Below are positions 23,963 through 31,715 of a stretch of DNA of 43,522 nucleotides, one piece after another. The notes under the pieces were generated by a model. That model was not told where the DNA came from, searched no databases, and was given only the letters and a program-made list of their open reading frames with translations. Every line of letters starts with the position of its first letter. Within the stretch, counting starts at the first letter, position 1. The position numbers were made by a program, and so were the translations under genes. Origin of the DNA: Prolixibacteraceae bacterium (GTDB lineage Bacteria > Bacteroidota > Bacteroidia > Bacteroidales > Prolixibacteraceae); NCBI GenBank assembly GCA_016930365.1, contig JAFGGY010000124.1, positions 1 to 43,522 of the forward strand, read 5' to 3'.

Positions 23963-24664
23963 ATGAGAAATTCGCTTTATACCCCCACTCCGGAAGAAAC
24001 CGACTTATCGGGTTTTAATTTTTTTAAACATCTGAACGATACCGAAATTGGCAAATTGAATTACGACAAAACATGCCAGTTATATAAAAAAGGAAGCATC
24101 ATTTATCGCGAGGGAACCCGCTTAACCGGTTTTTACTGTATAACACGAGGCATTTTAAAAATATACAAAACCGGCATCGATGGCAAAGAGCAGATTATTC
24201 GCTTTGTAAAGGCCGGCGATATTATTGCTTTTCGCTCGCTGCTAAGCCAGGAACTAGCCTGCACCACTGCAAAAGTAATCGACGATGCCGTACTTTGCCA
24301 TATTCCATATCCTACATTACTATTCATGCTTCAGAATAACTGGAAGTTTTCACATTGGATGATACAAATTCTTTGTCGTGAATTACGCGAAGCCAACGAC
24401 TATATAACCGATATTGCCCAAAAAACCGTTCGCGAACGTTTGGCCGAAGTATTGTTATTGCTGAAAGACAGTTTCGATGTTGATGAAAATAATGTATTGC
24501 AAATTGCATTAACCCGCGAAGAGCTGGCAAACATGGTTGGCACAGCCACCGAATCGGTTATCCGATTGCTGTCGGAGTTTAAGCAGGATGAGTTAATTGA
24601 GCTAAAAGGAAGAAAAATTCGTTTTCTGAATATTCCAACCCTCCGAAGAATGGCCAGCATCTAA
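23963..24664 (+). CDS. Crp/Fnr family transcriptional regulator
   Basis: A 233-residue regulator. Residues about 30-120 form the cyclic-nucleotide-like beta barrel (YKKGSIIYREGTRLTGFYCITRGILKIYKTGIDGKEQIIRFVKAGDIIAFRSLL). A dimer helix follows at about 130-165. The C-terminal helix-turn-helix is TREELANMVGTATESVIRLLSEFKQDELIELKGRKI near 190-225, with the recognition helix ATESVIRLL close to the Fnr/Crp form. No N-terminal Fnr cysteine cluster, so not an iron-sulphur oxygen sensor. Its stop codon directly abuts the stop codon of the convergent EnvC-like gene. The divergent OsmC gene is the nearest candidate target. Confidence 0.92.
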   Translation: MRNSLYTPTPEETDLSGFNFFKHLNDTEIGKLNYDKTCQLYKKGSIIYREGTRLTGFYCITRGILKIYKTGIDGKEQIIRFVKAGDIIAFRSLLSQELACTTAKVIDDAVLCHIPYPTLLFMLQNNWKFSHWMIQILCRELREANDYITDIAQKTVRERLAEVLLLLKDSFDVDENNVLQIALTREELANMVGTATESVIRLLSEFKQDELIELKGRKIRFLNIPTLRRMASI

Positions 24665-25846
24665 CTATTTCGCAATCCAGTCTTCGGGGTTTAGTTTTAC
24701 ATTTTCGCGCCATACCTGGAACTTCAGTATGGTTTTATCGTCATCATCCTTATCGACAAAGATAAGGCCGATGTCTTGTTTTACATCAAGCTCGTCACCT
24801 TGTTTTACATAAACCTCGGCCAGGTTTGAATATACACTGATGTATTCGCCATGCCTTATAATTACTGCGGTATTACCACCCGGTACAGCAAATACACGAC
24901 TAACCGTTCCTTTAAAAATTGAACGGGCTTTTTCACCCGGACGAGTAGTAATGTCGACCCCATTATTATTTACAATTATATTCTTCAAAACCGGGTGAGC
25001 ATGTTCACCAAAACGATCGGTAATGATTCCGTTTTCGGTAGGCCATGGGAAACGCCCCTTGTTCTTGGCAAAATTATCAGATGTAAGTTGATATTCAGGC
25101 GTTTTGGTCATTTCGCGGCTTTTGCGTGCTTCTTCCTCAATAATACGTTGAATTTCTTTATCCAAACGTTGAGCAATTGTTTGTTGATATTGCAGATGCT
25201 CTTTAAGCTCGCGTTGCCGTTTCTGTAGTTGGCTGTATGTAGCATTTTGCTCCTTCTTACTGTTTTTGAGCAACGAAATTTCCTGCATTTGCTGCACCAA
25301 TACCTCTTGTTTCTCTTCGCGCTGTTCGTTTAACTCCATATTTTTTTGTTGAAGCACCAATTGTAAAGCCTCAATTTGTTCAAGTTGCTTTTGCCGGTGT
25401 TGGGTCATTTGCCTGATATACAGCAAACGCTTGTAGGCCTGGTTAAAAGTCTCACTCGAGAGTAGAAAAACCAGCCGGTTATAGTCTCCACGTTTTCGGT
25501 AAGCTTGCTGAATCATTCGTGCATAGTCGCGCCTTATTTTTTCAAGGTCGCTGTTCATCATTTGTATTACACTCCGGTTTTCGTCAATCGACGATTGCAG
25601 CAGGTTAATTTGGGTATTGTAATCCCGAATGAGTTCTTCCTGAAGTTTAATTTGCTCGTTAATTAACGCCAGACGGTTAATGGTGGCCTTACTGGTTTTC
25701 CCGGTTTTTTCGAGCAAACGGTTGGTGTATTCAATTTCTTTTTGTGTTTTGTCTTTTTTCTCGCGCAATTCATTAAGTGTTTGTCCGTTAAGCGATATAA
25801 CAACAAACAAAAACATGCATACCGATATGTATAGTTTCTTCTTCAT
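24665..25846 (-). CDS. EnvC-like murein hydrolase activator (coiled coil plus degenerate M23 domain)
   Basis: A 393-residue exported protein: signal peptide 1-21, an extended coiled coil at about 22-250, then an M23/LytM-like domain at about 265-390. The metal-binding positions of active M23 peptidases are lost: NNNGVDI replaces HxxGxD-type HNGIDI, and LKFQVW replaces LHFEIW. This is the state of E. coli EnvC, which has no peptidase activity but activates amidases at the division site. It starts immediately after the DUF4292 stop codon (TAAATG), so translation is coupled. It is the last gene of the dut-TPR-DUF4292-EnvC run. A role in daughter-cell separation is inferred from the family. Confidence 0.88.
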   Translation of the reverse strand: MKKKLYISVCMFLFVVISLNGQTLNELREKKDKTQKEIEYTNRLLEKTGKTSKATINRLALINEQIKLQEELIRDYNTQINLLQSSIDENRSVIQMMNSDLEKIRRDYARMIQQAYRKRGDYNRLVFLLSSETFNQAYKRLLYIRQMTQHRQKQLEQIEALQLVLQQKNMELNEQREEKQEVLVQQMQEISLLKNSKKEQNATYSQLQKRQRELKEHLQYQQTIAQRLDKEIQRIIEEEARKSREMTKTPEYQLTSDNFAKNKGRFPWPTENGIITDRFGEHAHPVLKNIIVNNNGVDITTRPGEKARSIFKGTVSRVFAVPGGNTAVIIRHGEYISVYSNLAEVYVKQGDELDVKQDIGLIFVDKDDDDKTILKFQVWRENVKLNPEDWIAK

Positions 25847-26719
25847 TTAATTACGCGAAAACTTCATTTCATCATATCTCGAAGGAATATTCAAATCAAA
25901 ATCACGGGCTTTGTTTACATTTAAACGACTCATTTTCATTCCCAGGCTCAGACGTCCCATTGCTGTATCGACAATTACACTAGCTGTTTGTGGGAAAAAA
26001 CTTCGGCCTACCTTTCGGTAATTATCGTACAATACCGTAATATCTTGCTTGTTTTGTCCATCACGTATCAGCAACTTTCGAACAACAAAGGTTTTTGGGT
26101 CAATCCAGGCCGAATAACTCATCATTGTTGTACTGTCAATAGCTACATGGTTTTGAGTATTAAGCAAGGCATCGTCGGGTAACAAAGGATAAAAAAAACT
26201 GTTGATGCGATACATTGAACTATCGATGTCTGACTTTAATTCGCTGCTGAGTAGCAATTTACGAATAAACGAAGTAGCATCGGCAGTAAAAAGTGCCTGA
26301 AGCACCTCATATTCGAGATTAAAACCCAGAAAATACCTCAAAACACCTACATCGTCTCGAATGTAGCTTCGATCGATGTAATTCACCATTTTCAGGCTGT
26401 CGGGCGACATGTATGCCCGGGCCAGCGGCATATTCATTTTACGAACCGTAACTAGTGCCTGTTTATCTTTATCAATACGTATTTGGCCGCTAAACGAATT
26501 TTTTGTTTCGCCATCGTCAACTACTATTGACGCCCTGTCAATTTGATAGCTGCGATATTTTGGCGCTTCGCGGTTTACCTTTCGCAAAACACGAGCTGCA
26601 TCCATAGGCTTAATCACTTCGTTGGTGGTTTTCAACGCTGTGCTACACGACGAAACCAATAGCACAAACACCAATACAAATCCCCATTTCCTCTTCCTAA
26701 TATGAATCTTACCCGGCAT
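25847..26719 (-). CDS. DUF4292 domain-containing lipoprotein
   Basis: A 290-residue lipoprotein with a basic N terminus (KIHIRKRKWG), hydrophobic stretch 13-22 and lipobox VSSC with Cys25. The rest is a long beta-rich domain (SFSGQIRIDKDKQALVTVRKMNMPLARAYMSPDSLKMVNYID) matching DUF4292. The fold resembles the LolA/LolB lipoprotein carriers, so a role in outer-membrane lipoprotein or lipid handling is plausible but unproven. It is packed tightly: two bases after the TPR gene and zero bases before the EnvC-like gene. The constant neighbours suggest that it works in envelope assembly. Confidence 0.85.
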   Translation of the reverse strand: MPGKIHIRKRKWGFVLVFVLLVSSCSTALKTTNEVIKPMDAARVLRKVNREAPKYRSYQIDRASIVVDDGETKNSFSGQIRIDKDKQALVTVRKMNMPLARAYMSPDSLKMVNYIDRSYIRDDVGVLRYFLGFNLEYEVLQALFTADATSFIRKLLLSSELKSDIDSSMYRINSFFYPLLPDDALLNTQNHVAIDSTTMMSYSAWIDPKTFVVRKLLIRDGQNKQDITVLYDNYRKVGRSFFPQTASVIVDTAMGRLSLGMKMSRLNVNKARDFDLNIPSRYDEMKFSRN

Positions 26720-26721
26720 TA

Positions 26722-28488
26722 TTATTTTTCCTCTTCGATGTAACGTTTTTGCTCAATTTTTTTCTTCAACAACTCAGAGCTGCTACCCATTTCGAGCGCC
26801 TTTTCCCAATATTTTACAGCATTTTCTACATCGTCCAGTTTGTAATGTATATCGCCATAATGTTCTACACATACCTCACTTTCGTCGGCTCCGTTTTGCA
26901 TAGCCGTATCCATATAAAACTTAGCCAGCCGATATTCGCCCTTTTTAAATAAAACCCAGGCATGCGTATCGAGATAAGTTGCATTATCGGGATGAGCCTG
27001 AATAACTTTAGCACTCATCACCTCGGCCTTCTCAAGTTCGATGCCTAATTCTGAAAGGTAATACGCATAATTGTTTAAAGCCATATAATTTTCGGGGTCG
27101 GCTTCAATAGCTTTATCAAAAGCCGAAAAAGCTTTATCCTTTTCATCGAGGTTATAATATGCTTCGGCACGGTACATTTCGAACTGGCTTTCCATTTGTT
27201 TATTATCGGTAACATAAAGCTGACCATTTTCGAGTGTTTTTAGCACTTTTGGATAATCCTTAAGCTGAAGATTTGCTACCGCATTTAGCACATAAAGCAA
27301 TGGCTGTGAGGGAAATAACAAAAGAGCCTTTTGGCTATGTTTGGCCATGCTTTCAAAATCAAGCAACTGGTTATCAATCATTAGCAACTGCTCCCATAAA
27401 CGGTAATTATCGGAACTGATGTCTAGTGCATTGAGCATATATTCACGCGCCTCACTTCCTCGTTCTTGCTGAACCAGATAGTCGGCCATAATGCTGTAAC
27501 TTCGGGCATCTTCAGGATGAGCTTTTATTATCAGGTTAATAAGTTCTTCGAAATCCGAATCATCCATTTTTATTTCATCGGGGGCATTAAGCAACATCAG
27601 GTAAAGCTGAATCTTGGTTTCAATGGCCACTTCGGCATTTGAAAAACCTTTTCGGGCATGGTCGTAACCTTTCTCAATTTCGTTGTTTTGCAAGTAAAAT
27701 GAGGCCAGCGAAAAGTGTACAAATCCGTTCGATGGATTCATATCGAGTACTTTATGATAATGCTCAAGCGCCTCATCCATCTTTCCATCCTCCTTATACA
27801 TATCGGCCAATATACCATGATATTCAGGAATGTCGGGGAATGCTTCAATTAATTTTTGAATTTCGGAATACGCTTTTTTGTTGTCGCCCATTTCGCGGTA
27901 CAATTGCTGCCGGGCCAGTGCAATTTGCTCGTTATAGCCTACTACCCGCTCCATTTCGTTGTATGCATCAATTGCCCTTTGTGGCTGATCCGACGATGCC
28001 ATTAATAAAGCATTCCGGTACAAATAATCAACATTGTTCGGATCGTCTTTCAATAAGATGGCATAAATATCGCCGGCTTTTGAATACTCGTTGTTGTTTT
28101 GATAAATCTGTGCCAGCAAGATTTTATACCACCGATTTTCAGGTTCGATTTGTATGGCACGCTCAAGTAATAATTTAGCGCTTACCACTTCTCCTTTTGC
28201 GGCATAAATTCCAGCCAGTTCGTACAACGAAGCAGCCGATTGCGGATTAATATCGAGACAACTATTCAGGTATTGAACGGCCAAATCATGGTTGCCCAGC
28301 ATTTTTTGTTTCAAGCCTTCGATAAACAAAAATTCGAACTCGATTCGTTTATCCTCTGAAAGTTCCGGCCCTAAATCGGCTTGTTTCTCTTCGTCCTTAC
28401 TTCCGGTATTTGCAACCTGCTTTGATGTACTACATGCCATCAACACCATAGCCAACAACGATATAAGTACGTATTTTTTTATGGTCAT
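26722..28488 (-). CDS. TPR-repeat lipoprotein
   Basis: A 588-residue lipoprotein: signal with lipobox LMAC (Cys19), a short acidic linker, then tandem tetratricopeptide repeats from about residue 50 to the end (for example DLAVQYLNSCLDINPQSAASLYELAGIY, AISAYN-type helices and MALNNYAYYLSELGIELEKAEVMS). TPR arrays are protein-protein interaction scaffolds, so it likely holds a complex at the inner leaflet of the outer membrane or at the inner-membrane surface. It lies 11 bases after dut and two bases before the DUF4292 gene. I recall the same order in other Bacteroidota, but its partners are not known to me. Confidence 0.88.
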   Translation of the reverse strand: MTIKKYVLISLLAMVLMACSTSKQVANTGSKDEEKQADLGPELSEDKRIEFEFLFIEGLKQKMLGNHDLAVQYLNSCLDINPQSAASLYELAGIYAAKGEVVSAKLLLERAIQIEPENRWYKILLAQIYQNNNEYSKAGDIYAILLKDDPNNVDYLYRNALLMASSDQPQRAIDAYNEMERVVGYNEQIALARQQLYREMGDNKKAYSEIQKLIEAFPDIPEYHGILADMYKEDGKMDEALEHYHKVLDMNPSNGFVHFSLASFYLQNNEIEKGYDHARKGFSNAEVAIETKIQLYLMLLNAPDEIKMDDSDFEELINLIIKAHPEDARSYSIMADYLVQQERGSEAREYMLNALDISSDNYRLWEQLLMIDNQLLDFESMAKHSQKALLLFPSQPLLYVLNAVANLQLKDYPKVLKTLENGQLYVTDNKQMESQFEMYRAEAYYNLDEKDKAFSAFDKAIEADPENYMALNNYAYYLSELGIELEKAEVMSAKVIQAHPDNATYLDTHAWVLFKKGEYRLAKFYMDTAMQNGADESEVCVEHYGDIHYKLDDVENAVKYWEKALEMGSSSELLKKKIEQKRYIEEEK

Positions 28489-28499
28489 TATTGTTCTCG

Positions 28500-28943
28500 T
28501 TAATGTTTGCCGGTATGGCCAAAACCACCTTCACCCCGTACCGATTCTTCTAATATTTCTACCTCGTTCCATTCAGCATGCTCATGCCGCGCAATAACCA
28601 TCTGGCAAATGCGCTCGCCAGGTTTAATGGTATATTCGTCGTTCGACAGGTTGACAAGAATAATACCAATTTCGCCCCGGTAATCGGCATCGATGGTTCC
28701 GGGCGAGTTGAGTACCGAAATACCGTGTTTCAGAGCCATGCCACTTCGGGGACGAATCTGGGCTTCGAAACCTTCGGGCAACTCAATAAACAAGCCGGTT
28801 AGTACCAAGGTTCTTTCAAGCGGTTTAAGAACAACATCCGCTTCGAGTAAGGCACGAATATCCATTCCGGCCGATAAAGCAGTGCTGTATTCGGGCAACG
28901 GATTATTTGATTTATTGATTATTTTAACGCTTATTTTCTGCAT
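28500..28943 (-). CDS. dut: Deoxyuridine 5'-triphosphate nucleotidohydrolase
   Basis: A 147-residue trimeric dUTPase that hydrolyses dUTP to dUMP and pyrophosphate, keeping uracil out of DNA and supplying dTMP synthesis. All five motifs are present: AGMDIRA 25-31, RPRSGMA 64-70, [17 protein letters not shown] 82-98 (Asp86-type catalytic Asp in TIDADYRG), ERICQM 110-115 and [10 protein letters not shown] 136-145. In the last motif His replaces the usual Ser of GGFGSTG. It opens the tight run dut-TPR-DUF4292-EnvC and follows yraN after 95 bases, which may hold its promoter. Confidence 0.96.
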   Translation of the reverse strand: MQKISVKIINKSNNPLPEYSTALSAGMDIRALLEADVVLKPLERTLVLTGLFIELPEGFEAQIRPRSGMALKHGISVLNSPGTIDADYRGEIGIILVNLSNDEYTIKPGERICQMVIARHEHAEWNEVEILEESVRGEGGFGHTGKH

Positions 28944-29038
28944 CGTTCTGTCTGTTTGTTTAAAATCTGCTAAGATATATAATCTATCGACAAAATCGAA
29001 AAGCTCATTTTACGAATAAACCCTGTGCATATACAAAA

Positions 29039-29407
29039 TCAGTTAACCAAAGGGGTAAAAGCATCTTCGATATGGTTCAACTCGTACTTATTTTCGCCAA
29101 ACCATTTAATAGCAACTACATCGAAACGGGTTTCAAAATCGATATTTTTCTCTTCGATATAGGCTTCGGCAGCATTCACCAGGAAACGAATTTTCCGGTC
29201 GGAAATGGTTTCGCGGGGTTCTTCGTATATAGCCGCACTGCGTGTTTTCACCTCAACGATAACTAAAACATTCTTAATCCGTGCAATGATGTCTATCTCA
29301 GCATGGTCGTATCGCCAGTTTCGTTCCAGAATTTTATAGCCTTTTTGTACTAAATGAAGGAAGGCCAGCTCTTCGCCTTTTTGGCCTAAATCGTTATGCT
29401 GTGCCAT
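29039..29407 (-). CDS. YraN family (UPF0102) endonuclease-like protein
   Basis: A 122-residue protein of the UPF0102/YraN family, with a Holliday-junction-resolvase-like nuclease fold. The family motifs are GQKGEELAFLHL near 8-19, ILERNWRYDHAEIDIIA near 27-43 (Glu and Asp of the active site) and VIVEVKTR at about 49-56 (Glu and Lys). The pattern E-x-D..ExK is that of PD-(D/E)xK nucleases. Its cellular job is unsettled; family members are linked to DNA repair or recombination. It is four bases after the LD-carboxypeptidase gene, so co-transcribed with it. Confidence 0.92.
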   Translation of the reverse strand: MAQHNDLGQKGEELAFLHLVQKGYKILERNWRYDHAEIDIIARIKNVLVIVEVKTRSAAIYEEPRETISDRKIRFLVNAAEAYIEEKNIDFETRFDVVAIKWFGENKYELNHIEDAFTPLVN

Positions 29408-29411
29408 AATG

Positions 29412-30314
29412 TTACTTTTGAGTGAATTTTGTTCCTTGTTCCGACACTTCCAGTTTTGCCACGCAGCCGGTCTTCAGTGCGAAATTATCGGGCTGATGGC
29501 CAATGGGAAAATCGAAGGCTACCGGGAATTGATATTCTTTTACCGCGTCGAGTATAATTTGCTGTAAGGTATAACCATACGGGGTTTCGTTGTCGAGCAA
29601 ACCTGAAAAACCACCTACAATAAGCCCTTTCAGCCCCGACAAAACACCACCGGTTTTCAGGTTCATCATCATTCGGTCGATATGGTAATAATATTCAGCC
29701 AGGTCTTCGATAAAAAGAATTTTTCCACGAGTATCGATATCGAAAGGCGTTCCTCTTAAACTAAACAATATTGACAGGTTTCCACCAACCAGTTCGGCTT
29801 CGGCGCTGCCTTCGATATTGTATTGCGATGCCGGTGCTGTGTATTGGTTTTCGCCTCCGGCAAGGGCATTTAACAGGGTGCGAAAGCTATTGCTTGCCTG
29901 CCCGCTTTCGACAAAATACTTAGGCATTACACCATGCAGCGAGGCTATTCGCTTGGTGTTTAATGCCAAATGCAACACCGTTACATCGCTAAAGCCGATA
30001 ATCCATTTTGGATGGGTTTCGAACTTTTTCCAATCGAGTTGCTGCAAGGTTCTCAGGGTTCCATATCCACCACGCGAACAAAGAATTGCCTTTACCCGTT
30101 TGTCGTCCATCATTTGCTGTAAATCGGCTGTCCGAAGGGCATCGTGGCCGGCAAACTGATGATTTTTTGCAAAAACGCTTGCTCCGAGACAAACTTCAAA
30201 CCCCACATTTTGAAGCAATTCGACAGCCGGCATTACAGCATCCCTTTCAATTTTCGAAGCGGTTGACACAATGCCAATGGTATCGCCGGGTTTCAAATAA
30301 GGAGGTATCAACAT
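29412..30314 (-). CDS. LD-carboxypeptidase (S66 family)
   Basis: The ATG at 30314 gives 300 residues; the extension to 30392 runs into the terminator at 30362-30386 and is rejected. The S66 catalytic triad is visible: Ser109 in GFSDVT, Glu203 in FIEDLAEY and His273 in IGHQPDN. RGGYGTLR at about 81-88 and SLHGVMP at 125-131 are further family marks. These enzymes cut the terminal D-Ala from LD-tetrapeptides in peptidoglycan recycling, although some S66 relatives inactivate microcin-type peptides. No signal peptide, so cytoplasmic. It is followed directly by yraN. Confidence 0.92.
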   Translation of the reverse strand: MLIPPYLKPGDTIGIVSTASKIERDAVMPAVELLQNVGFEVCLGASVFAKNHQFAGHDALRTADLQQMMDDKRVKAILCSRGGYGTLRTLQQLDWKKFETHPKWIIGFSDVTVLHLALNTKRIASLHGVMPKYFVESGQASNSFRTLLNALAGGENQYTAPASQYNIEGSAEAELVGGNLSILFSLRGTPFDIDTRGKILFIEDLAEYYYHIDRMMMNLKTGGVLSGLKGLIVGGFSGLLDNETPYGYTLQQIILDAVKEYQFPVAFDFPIGHQPDNFALKTGCVAKLEVSEQGTKFTQK

Positions 30315-30361
30315 AGCTTTCAGTTTTGATAAGCGTGAACAACAAAGGTAATAATAGGAAC

Positions 30362-30386
30362 AAAAAAAAGACTGCCAAAGGCAGCC
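30362..30386 (-). terminator. Terminator after the HU-SPOR gene
   Basis: On the minus strand GGCTGCC (30386-30380) pairs with GGCAGTC (30376-30370, one G-U pair) and is followed by eight U residues (30369-30362). It stands 27 bases after the stop codon at 30413, before the LD-carboxypeptidase start. Confidence 0.85.
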
Positions 30387-30412
30387 TTTCATGTATCAGA
30401 GTAATAAATTAT

Positions 30413-31306
30413 TTATCGGGTGCTTACCCACACGTTCGATCCGGGATGCCCCGAGCGGTATGCACGCATTGCATCGATAGCTTCGTTCCGGTCGAAATAC
30501 GAATCGATTACGACTCGAAACAGGCCATCGTTGTTTTGAATAATTTCGGCATTAAAACCTTTTTGAATCAGCCCCGTTTGCATCTCATGCGCGTTTGTTT
30601 GGCTGCTAAAACTTCCACCAACCAGAATGTAAGGCGCAGTTTGTTCTGCCTCATCAAAGTTGGTCGATTTAATTTTGGCTTCGTCGTTTTCGACCACACC
30701 TGCCGACTGTGTCAGAAGCAGAATGGGATTAACATTTGACGATTGCAGCGATGGATTGTCGTTTCGCAGTGGGTAGAGTGACAAGCCAAGAAGCAAGGCA
30801 ATGCCGGCCGCTATTTTAATTGCTTCGCGACGTCGGGTTACAGTATTCGAAACCCGATAAGGTTTTGCTACCTTCGTTGCTGATTCGAGAGTGGTATTTA
30901 TTGAATAAGTGAATGGCTGCAATCCATACGAGGAAGCCATTTCGAAACCCGGCACGGCATTAAATACCATGGCTCCCGAACGTTCGAGATGAAAAGCGCC
31001 TACCGATGAAATTCGTACCGACTGGCCACTATTTAAGGTCTGAAAAACGCCATCGACAAAAAGTTCTACGGCATTTTCGGCCTGTTGGTACGAGCATTTT
31101 TCGTTAACGGCAATATACCGAACCAACAAACCATCGTTATTTTTAATATTGGCATTGAAAACAAGCTCTTTGGCAGGAGGTGTAAAAATTCCGCTGCCAG
31201 AATCGCAAACCGAAGGTTTATAATTGGATATAAAAGCTCCAAAACCCGGCACTACAACACATTCGTGAAATTTCAACAAGAATGATATATGCTTTCCAAA
31301 GTCCAT
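30413..31306 (-). CDS. HU/CCDC81-like domain protein with transmembrane helix and SPOR domain
   Basis: The ATG at 31306 gives 297 residues, since the promoter at 31327-31358 covers the longer reading. Residues about 1-125 form a tandem HU-like (prokaryotic CCDC81) domain: ISFLLKFHECVVVPGFGAFISNY, then VRISSVGAFHLERSG. After a linker, RRR at 148-150 precedes one membrane helix at about 161-180. The C-terminal SPOR domain spans 224-297 (APYILVGGSFSSQTNAHEM..VVIDSYFDRNEAIDAM). SPOR domains bind denuded peptidoglycan at division septa, so this protein joins a DNA/HU-like cytoplasmic part to a septal wall-binding periplasmic part. A terminator follows. Confidence 0.9.
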   Translation of the reverse strand: MDFGKHISFLLKFHECVVVPGFGAFISNYKPSVCDSGSGIFTPPAKELVFNANIKNNDGLLVRYIAVNEKCSYQQAENAVELFVDGVFQTLNSGQSVRISSVGAFHLERSGAMVFNAVPGFEMASSYGLQPFTYSINTTLESATKVAKPYRVSNTVTRRREAIKIAAGIALLLGLSLYPLRNDNPSLQSSNVNPILLLTQSAGVVENDEAKIKSTNFDEAEQTAPYILVGGSFSSQTNAHEMQTGLIQKGFNAEIIQNNDGLFRVVIDSYFDRNEAIDAMRAYRSGHPGSNVWVSTR

Positions 31307-31326
31307 AGTTTCGATTAAATTATTGT

Positions 31327-31358
31327 TCAAAAATAGCCATTTTAAATGCCGCGTCAAA
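31327..31358 (-). promoter_or_regulatory. Promoter of the HU-SPOR gene
   Basis: On the minus strand the -33 TTTG (31358-31355) is 19 bases from the -7 TATTTTTGA (31335-31327). The predicted start lies some 12-15 bases before the ATG at 31306, so the leader is very short. The spacing is identical to the two tRNA promoters in this window. Confidence 0.75.
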
Positions 31359-31540
31359 ACTTATTTATCAACAGAAACCCGAAATTGTTAATAACTCAGA
31401 ACTGTCAGAACTACAACGCCGGGAATAATGTACTAATAGTCATTCAATTCTGAAAAATCTCTTCTTAACCATAAAATGAAAAGGCTAAACAAACACGACA
31501 CCTCTATATTTTAGCAGCAAACTCCAAATACAGCATGCTG

Positions 31541-31577
31541 CGACTTAAAATATTCGAATATTTAAGCATTTAAGTCG
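31541..31577. repeat. Nested palindrome in the spacer upstream of the nitronate-monooxygenase gene
   Basis: A 16-base perfect palindrome, AAATATTCGAATATTT, at 31548-31563, flanked by CGACTTAAA (31541-31549) and TTTAAGTCG (31569-31577), an outer inverted pair that shares edge bases with the core. It could be an operator. The rest of 31359-31715 shows only a weak TAACTTTGG -7 element at 31644-31652. Confidence 0.5.
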
Positions 31578-31715
31578 TTTATTCTCTGATATTTGTATTT
31601 TTATGCGTTTATTCATTCTAAATAAGCTTCATTCCACATAATTTAACTTTGGCATGCAACAGTCGATTTCAAATAATGGTAGGTTTGTGCTTCACTAATT
31701 CAATAATTTTACATA

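Noticed and set aside
24665-25846. Active M23 endopeptidase
   Set aside because: The zinc-binding histidines are replaced (NNNGVDI and LKFQVW), so an activator role is more likely.
30315-30392. Longer LD-carboxypeptidase from an ATG at 30392
   Set aside because: The extension runs through the HU-SPOR terminator stem and U-tract at 30362-30386.
31307-31357. HU-SPOR start at 31357
   Set aside because: The -33 and -7 elements occupy 31327-31358, so this codon would be upstream of the transcript.
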